Shown here: positions 6,665 through 10,695 of the stretch, one piece after another | Layout: each line of letters begins with the position of its first letter | Numbering within the stretch: position 1 is the stretch's first letter | NCBI GenBank assembly: GCA_903932705.1 | Contig: CAIZHC010000001.1 | Coordinates: 1-10,695, forward strand | Reading direction: 5' to 3' | DNA length: 10,695 nucleotides | Origin: an uncultured Actinomycetes bacterium | GTDB taxonomy: Bacteria > Actinomycetota > Actinomycetes > Nanopelagicales > Nanopelagicaceae | Translations under genes and position numbers: made by a program | Notes under the pieces: model-generated | Seen by the model: the letters and a program-made list of their open reading frames with translations, nothing else | What the model was told of the DNA's origin: nothing | Databases searched by the model: none

Positions 6665-7471
6665 ATGATTGAGATCGGTAGCGCCAAGGTCGGGTTCATT
6701 GGTGTGGGAAATATGGGTGAGGCGCTTCTTGTCGCTCTCATTAAAGCCGGAGCCGACACATCCAAGATCTCATTTGCAGTCCGCCGCCCAGAACGCAGAG
6801 CCGAACTTGTAGCCAGATATGGCATCACCCCAGCCACTATCGAGGAGCTTGCTGCCACAAGTGAAGTCCTCATGATTATTGTGAAGCCGCAAGATGTTTC
6901 TCCAATCTTGAGCCAGATTGCCCCGCTGCTTAATCCAGAAGCGCTGGTGATTTCCTTCTTAGCAGGAAAGAAGATTGCGACCTTTGAGGAGGCGCTGGGC
7001 CAAGTCGCCGTTGCCCGCGTTATGCCCAATACCCCAACACTTCTCGGTGTAGGCATGTCCATCCTCTCTTGTAATGCCAGCGTTCGAGATGATCAAAGAG
7101 AGTTTGTGACCGCTTTTCTAAGAGCTGCCGGCAAGAACGTTGAGGTTTCCGAAGAGCTTCAGGATGCTGCAACTGCGACCAGTGGCTCTGGCCCGGCATA
7201 TTTCTTCGCCTTTGTTGAGGCAATGGTCGAAGGCGCAGTTGCCATGGGGATCTCAGAGGAGATGGCAACTACCTTGGTGGTGCAAACCATCGTCGGCGCT
7301 GCAAAGATGTTAGATGAGAGCGGAAAGAGTGCGACGGTACTCCGCGAAAATGTGACGAGTCCTAAGGGTGTTACATATGAGGGCCTCAAGATATTTAACG
7401 AAGGAGATTTGCCAGGGCTTGTAGCCAAGGCGATGAAAGCAGCCGCTGACCGTTCGAGAGATATGGCGTGA
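6665..7471 (+). CDS. proC: Pyrroline-5-carboxylate reductase
   Basis: A 268-residue cytoplasmic enzyme that reduces pyrroline-5-carboxylate to proline with NAD(P)H, the last step of proline synthesis. The Rossmann motif GFIGVGNMG spans 10-18. PNTP (in ARVMPNTP), SGSGPAYFFAFVEAM and the C-terminal P5CR signature VTSPKGVTYEGLKIF (from residue 230) are all present. Lys234 stands where the family signature normally has a small residue (usually Gly). Length is normal. I chose ATG 6665 because GAGG lies 5 nt upstream. ATG 6650, in frame, would add MIEVE but has no Shine-Dalgarno and is only about 6 nt from the predicted transcript start. The frame also extends back to 6500, but that part is antisense to the DUF3109-like gene. 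The stop overlaps the next gene by 4 nt. Confidence 0.95.
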   Translation: MIEIGSAKVGFIGVGNMGEALLVALIKAGADTSKISFAVRRPERRAELVARYGITPATIEELAATSEVLMIIVKPQDVSPILSQIAPLLNPEALVISFLAGKKIATFEEALGQVAVARVMPNTPTLLGVGMSILSCNASVRDDQREFVTAFLRAAGKNVEVSEELQDAATATSGSGPAYFFAFVEAMVEGAVAMGISEEMATTLVVQTIVGAAKMLDESGKSATVLRENVTSPKGVTYEGLKIFNEGDLPGLVAKAMKAAADRSRDMA

Positions 7472-8346
7472 AGAAGCGAGCCCTCACTGCTGGTTTACTA
7501 GCTCTCATTCTCGCTGCGCCAACTGCGCAAGCGAAAGCGCCAATAGCAATCACAAATCTCGCTCCCACCCTCACAATTAATTTCACAGGCGGCGATCAAA
7601 TAAGTGCCATGGCGCAAGGAGCTGGAGCAATTTATCTAGCCGGCACTGTGGAGAGTGCGAATTCACCGCTTCTCACTTCCCAATCACTAGGTAGCAGCGA
7701 TGGTTTTCTCGTTGCTCTCTCTCCCAATGGTTCCCATGTATGGGATCTCAGGCTTGGAAGTAGCGGAGATGATGTAGCTACCTCGATTTACGTTGACCTC
7801 ATTGGAAATATCTGGGTTGCTGGTGCTTCAGCGGTGAGTGCAAGTAATCCTGCACCCGGCTTGAATCGTCTTACAGTGTGGGAGGTGAATTCCTCAGGTC
7901 AACTGATTAATACTTATGTCAGAGATGTACCGGAAGCAGATGTACCAATTTCGATCGCAGCCAAGGGGGCAAACTTCCTACTCCAGGGAATTACAAGCAA
8001 GCCAGGTTCTGCCACTTTCGCGGCAACTCTTAATCCAGCCGCCAAAATTGGTCCACTCAATTACAGTTCGGCCAAATTACCCTCTGCTTCGATTATTAAA
8101 AGTACATCTAGCGCTCTTTACAGTTGGCAGAGTTATGTCACAACTGTCGCAATCAAGGGAGTGACGGGAATTGCGCTGCACCAGAAGACGACAGTTCTAG
8201 CAAGATCTGGAATTAAAGATAAGGCACTTAAGGCCATCAACTCCGTTACGGGTTCACCGATAGCACTTCAGTATCAAAGTGGAACTGGGATCGTACTTCT
8301 TACGCAAGGCGTAGGTTATTTCCTAACCATAATTCATACAAAATAA
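7468..8346 (+). CDS. Secreted SBBP/beta-propeller-like repeat protein
   Basis: A 292-residue predicted exported protein of unknown function. A Sec signal peptide (MKKRALTAGLLALILAAP...) ends near TAQA at residue 22. The mature part has at least two repeats resembling SBBP-type propeller motifs. These are GGDQISAMAQGAGAIYLAGT (41-60) and LGSSGDDVATSIYVDLIGNI followed by WVAGAS (96-121), with DGFLVALSPNGSHVWDLRLG between them. The rest is beta-rich by eye without a motif I recognise, and is too short for a full seven-bladed propeller unless divergent. It starts with GTG overlapping the proC stop (GTGA), so it is likely co-transcribed with proC, although nothing links their functions. There is no lipobox, sortase motif or second membrane segment. 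A surface or extracellular role is inferred from the signal peptide only. Confidence 0.8.
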   Translation: MKKRALTAGLLALILAAPTAQAKAPIAITNLAPTLTINFTGGDQISAMAQGAGAIYLAGTVESANSPLLTSQSLGSSDGFLVALSPNGSHVWDLRLGSSGDDVATSIYVDLIGNIWVAGASAVSASNPAPGLNRLTVWEVNSSGQLINTYVRDVPEADVPISIAAKGANFLLQGITSKPGSATFAATLNPAAKIGPLNYSSAKLPSASIIKSTSSALYSWQSYVTTVAIKGVTGIALHQKTTVLARSGIKDKALKAINSVTGSPIALQYQSGTGIVLLTQGVGYFLTIIHTK

Positions 8347-8358
8347 GCTAGATAGCTT
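8345..8358. terminator. Weak bidirectional terminator candidate between convergent stops
   Basis: AAGCTA-GA-TAGCTT is a perfect inverted repeat lying across both stop codons. Read on the minus strand it is followed by ATTTTG, a short T-run suited to ending the protease transcript. The stem is short and AT-rich, and steric limits reduce it to about 5 pairs with a 4-nt loop, so this is only a candidate. Confidence 0.3.
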
Positions 8359-10695
8359 TAAAGAGTTGTAACTTCCCGTCGACACCGACCAGCGCATATC
8401 GAACCTTATTAATGGTGATCCACGATGCTCCGAGTGAAGTGGAGAGATCAGCAGTCGTTACAAGTGAGACCGTTTGATCTGAGTTATTGATGGCACAAAG
8501 TCGATTCTGGCAATTGAATAAGGTATGGGCGCCATCGGTTGTAAGCGGCGCGCTAGGAGTTCCATAAATATCAGTACTGGCCGAGACGACTCCACCGTTA
8601 TCAGTTATATCCATGTAACGAAGCTGATTTGGATTTGGAATCGATGTTCCGCTTGCGGCCATCCATACTCCACTCACAACCTTTCCGTTGAGTGAGAAGG
8701 CCACGTCGTAACCAGCAACCGCAACATCCGAGCCGTAAGTATCAAGTGCCGTGTATTTCCAATCCTCCGGGTAAGCGCTCGGTCTGGTGGCAAGCCTTAC
8801 CTCACCTTGAAGAGCCTGCTTCTGTTGATTTACTTGCAGAATTGAGTCATAGAGTAGGTAAACAGAGTGGCCAATATTTACCGCTTTAAGATGGAAGCCG
8901 ACATCGCCAGTAGTTCTGCCGTTAGTTGTTCTATCGCCATCAACAACTTGGTAAGACCAGGTACCGACAGTGGAACCTAACTGGACTGCGGCAAGAATAA
9001 TTCCTTCGCTCTGATCGCGATAGAAGATCTGAATTCCATCAGGAGTATCAACGCAGGCGTTAGCACCACTTACATCACTTGCAGTCTTGGTGCGGTTTAT
9101 ATCTGAGTATTTAACAATGGCGCTTCCGTCGCCATCTACGACATTGTATTTCCATCTCTTGCCATCGTATCCGGCGTAGCGTAACTGCCTGTTTGTCAGA
9201 TCTGCATAGACAACATCAAGTCGTTGATTCTTGCCTGCTGCTGAAGTGCATACCGAGATATTGCCGGCGACATTATCTGTGGTTCGCCCACCTGCGCTCG
9301 AATTTCCATCGACGATGCTCTTCACCCAGATCTTGCCATTCCAACTTGCGAGGCGAAGTTGTCCACTCTTGCTATCTGAGTAGAGAACTGTAGGTACACC
9401 TCTAAATGTGGTGGTAGCTAAGAATTTGGCATCAGAGCCTGAATCTAGAACGGTCGCCTTCCAAGGCGCCTGCGGAAAGATTGCGTTACTGCTCTGTGCC
9501 GGAGAAATACCAAGTTGATTGCTTGCGGTGACCGAGAAGGAGTAATGAGAACCATTCTTTAAGCCGAGAATCTTTACCGGACTTGAAGTTGCCTGAAGTA
9601 CCCAACCAGTTTCATTCACTTTAACGGAGTACGAAGTAACTTGTGATGTTCGAGCATTGTCAGGGGGATCAAAGCTGACGATGGCCGAGCGATCACCAAC
9701 TATTGCAAAGACATTGCGAGGCGCATTAGGAATTCCAACTGGAATTCCAGCAGGTGGCTTGATGCGCATATCTGCGAGCATGGCGGTGACGATAGCTCCT
9801 GGTATATGAAATACCGCTCCTCCTGGCCAGGCCGGAGTCATTAAGGCATTTACGCCGCTGTTTTGGTAAGTGCTCTCATCAAGGTGACTTACCGAAGAGC
9901 CAGCCTCATAGGGCGCAGGTGTGTAGAGGACAGGCTTGATGCCATTATTTGCAGCAACCGCTGCCTTACCCGACCAGACGAGAGTAGTTTGAAATGCCTT
10001 TCCTAGGGCAATAGATGGGGATGCAATATCCATGAGTCGTCCGCCATCTGGAGTCTGCGCATAAGCATCAAAGGGGGTTGGCTGATCAATGCTTCCATAT
10101 CCAGAGAAGCGATCGTATGAATCATTTGATAAGAAACCTAAGCCATGTGCAACCTCGTGCAAGATGATCGATTCAAGATCGTAGAGATTACTTGGACAGT
10201 TTCCATCGGTTCCAAGATAGAAAGCGTTAGCCATGGTGGAATTGATATTGATTGAAATCTCAGGGCTAGCAGGATCTAGATCTTTTCCAGAGATGGCATT
10301 AGCCATCGCAGAGGCGTACCAGAGTGTGGAGTCAGGAGAGGATGGAAAGTTATGAAAGAAGCTGACTGGCGATGCTGAAGCCAAAATTCCAGATGTTCCT
10401 TCTGGAACGAAATTGGCAACGACATTTACCGGGATGGATGAACTCCAATTGTCAGACCAAACATCAATGGCTGCCTGAACCGCCAACTGTTCGGCTAGGG
10501 GGACATTCACATAATTCACTTTAAAAGTAGAGAGGGTTCCGACCTTCTTGCCAGGGGGGGTTGCTGGACTGGAAGTGACCTTGGTCGAACCGTTTGTTGA
10601 TCCAGAGGCCTTGTATAAATTCTCCCAAGGCGCTGGAACTTTTTCGACTGTAAGAGCGTGAACGGGAGCAATACCGGTCAGAAGTGAGAGTGAAA
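8348..10695 (-). CDS. Secreted zinc-metalloprotease-like protein with FN3 and propeller-like repeats, 5' end missing
   Basis: The frame is open from 10693 to its TAG at 8348-8350 (781 visible residues), so the true start lies beyond the right edge. The GTG at 10519 is internal. The first visible residues, SLSLLTGIAPVHA, are the end of a signal peptide with cleavage likely after VHA (residue 13), then a Ser/Thr/Pro/Gly-rich linker. A zincin-like domain has LHEVAHGLGF (HExxH at 179-183), then VSHLDE (268-273) and NALMTP (282-287), the last resembling a Met-turn. The usual metzincin third ligand at HExxHxxGxxH/D is Ser189. An FN3 domain follows (about 322-408). The C-terminal part (from about 410) has repeats marked by Trp-x4-[VL]-Asp, such as WKYNVVDGD and WSYQVVDGD, suggesting a beta-propeller. 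It probably degrades proteins or polymers outside the cell; the substrate is unknown. It converges on the secreted gene beside it with a 1-nt gap. Confidence 0.85.
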   Translation of the reverse strand, partial: SLSLLTGIAPVHALTVEKVPAPWENLYKASGSTNGSTKVTSSPATPPGKKVGTLSTFKVNYVNVPLAEQLAVQAAIDVWSDNWSSSIPVNVVANFVPEGTSGILASASPVSFFHNFPSSPDSTLWYASAMANAISGKDLDPASPEISININSTMANAFYLGTDGNCPSNLYDLESIILHEVAHGLGFLSNDSYDRFSGYGSIDQPTPFDAYAQTPDGGRLMDIASPSIALGKAFQTTLVWSGKAAVAANNGIKPVLYTPAPYEAGSSVSHLDESTYQNSGVNALMTPAWPGGAVFHIPGAIVTAMLADMRIKPPAGIPVGIPNAPRNVFAIVGDRSAIVSFDPPDNARTSQVTSYSVKVNETGWVLQATSSPVKILGLKNGSHYSFSVTASNQLGISPAQSSNAIFPQAPWKATVLDSGSDAKFLATTTFRGVPTVLYSDSKSGQLRLASWNGKIWVKSIVDGNSSAGGRTTDNVAGNISVCTSAAGKNQRLDVVYADLTNRQLRYAGYDGKRWKYNVVDGDGSAIVKYSDINRTKTASDVSGANACVDTPDGIQIFYRDQSEGIILAAVQLGSTVGTWSYQVVDGDRTTNGRTTGDVGFHLKAVNIGHSVYLLYDSILQVNQQKQALQGEVRLATRPSAYPEDWKYTALDTYGSDVAVAGYDVAFSLNGKVVSGVWMAASGTSIPNPNQLRYMDITDNGGVVSASTDIYGTPSAPLTTDGAHTLFNCQNRLCAINNSDQTVSLVTTADLSTSLGASWITINKVRYALVGVDGKLQLFKAI

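Noticed and set aside
6616..7062. 149-codon N-terminal extension of the DUF3109-like gene
   Set aside because: It runs antisense through the conserved proC coding region and shows no family resemblance; the recognisable protein begins at ATG 6615.
1..10695. tRNA/rRNA genes, riboswitches, CRISPR arrays, insertion sequences or a defence system
   Set aside because: Coding density is nearly complete. The only gaps (79 nt and 49 nt) are too small, and no regularly spaced repeats, transposase, integrase or nuclease-type effector genes are seen.

Overview
The window looks like a piece of a small, gene-dense actinobacterial chromosome of middling GC content. The evidence is lineage-typical proteins: a lysyl-tRNA synthetase with the actinobacterial ATGYSEL motif, a short Rv2747-type N-acetylglutamate synthase, ClpC, and a MutY whose C-terminal extension is not Nudix. 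Gene order and orientation also fit: lysS and clpC converge on mutY and radA, as around lysS-lsr2-clpC1 and mutY-disA-radA in Mycobacterium tuberculosis. Near-50% GC, 1-4 nt gene overlaps and apparent leaderless initiation suggest a streamlined freshwater lineage such as Nanopelagicales (acI). That placement is inference, not shown by the sequence.

Left block, plus strand (1-3586): the 3' end of lysS, then argA overlapping it by 4 nt, then a 79-nt gap with a promoter-like TAGGCT and a good ribosome binding site, then clpC. clpC overlaps the 3' end of mutY by 4 nt. A strong hairpin just past the clpC stop, inside mutY, probably terminates clpC transcripts.

Middle block, minus strand (6615 down to 3583): a cysteine-rich DUF3109-like gene, radA and mutY form a tight, probably single transcription unit for DNA recombination and repair. 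It shares a 49-nt divergent promoter region with proC. That region holds a near-perfect palindrome giving a TAGGCT -10 candidate on each strand.

Right block (6665-10695): proC (proline synthesis) is followed, with a 4-nt overlap, by a small secreted protein with SBBP/beta-propeller-like repeats. Converging on it with a 1-nt gap is a large secreted zinc-protease-like protein with an HEVAH motif, an FN3 domain and a propeller-like C-terminal region. Its signal peptide start lies beyond the right edge, so it is incomplete here.

No RNA genes, CRISPR arrays, insertion sequences or integrases were seen. Most of the window is conserved housekeeping DNA. The less ordinary content is the secreted pair at the right, the DUF3109-like gene leading the repair operon, and the compact regulatory arrangements between genes.
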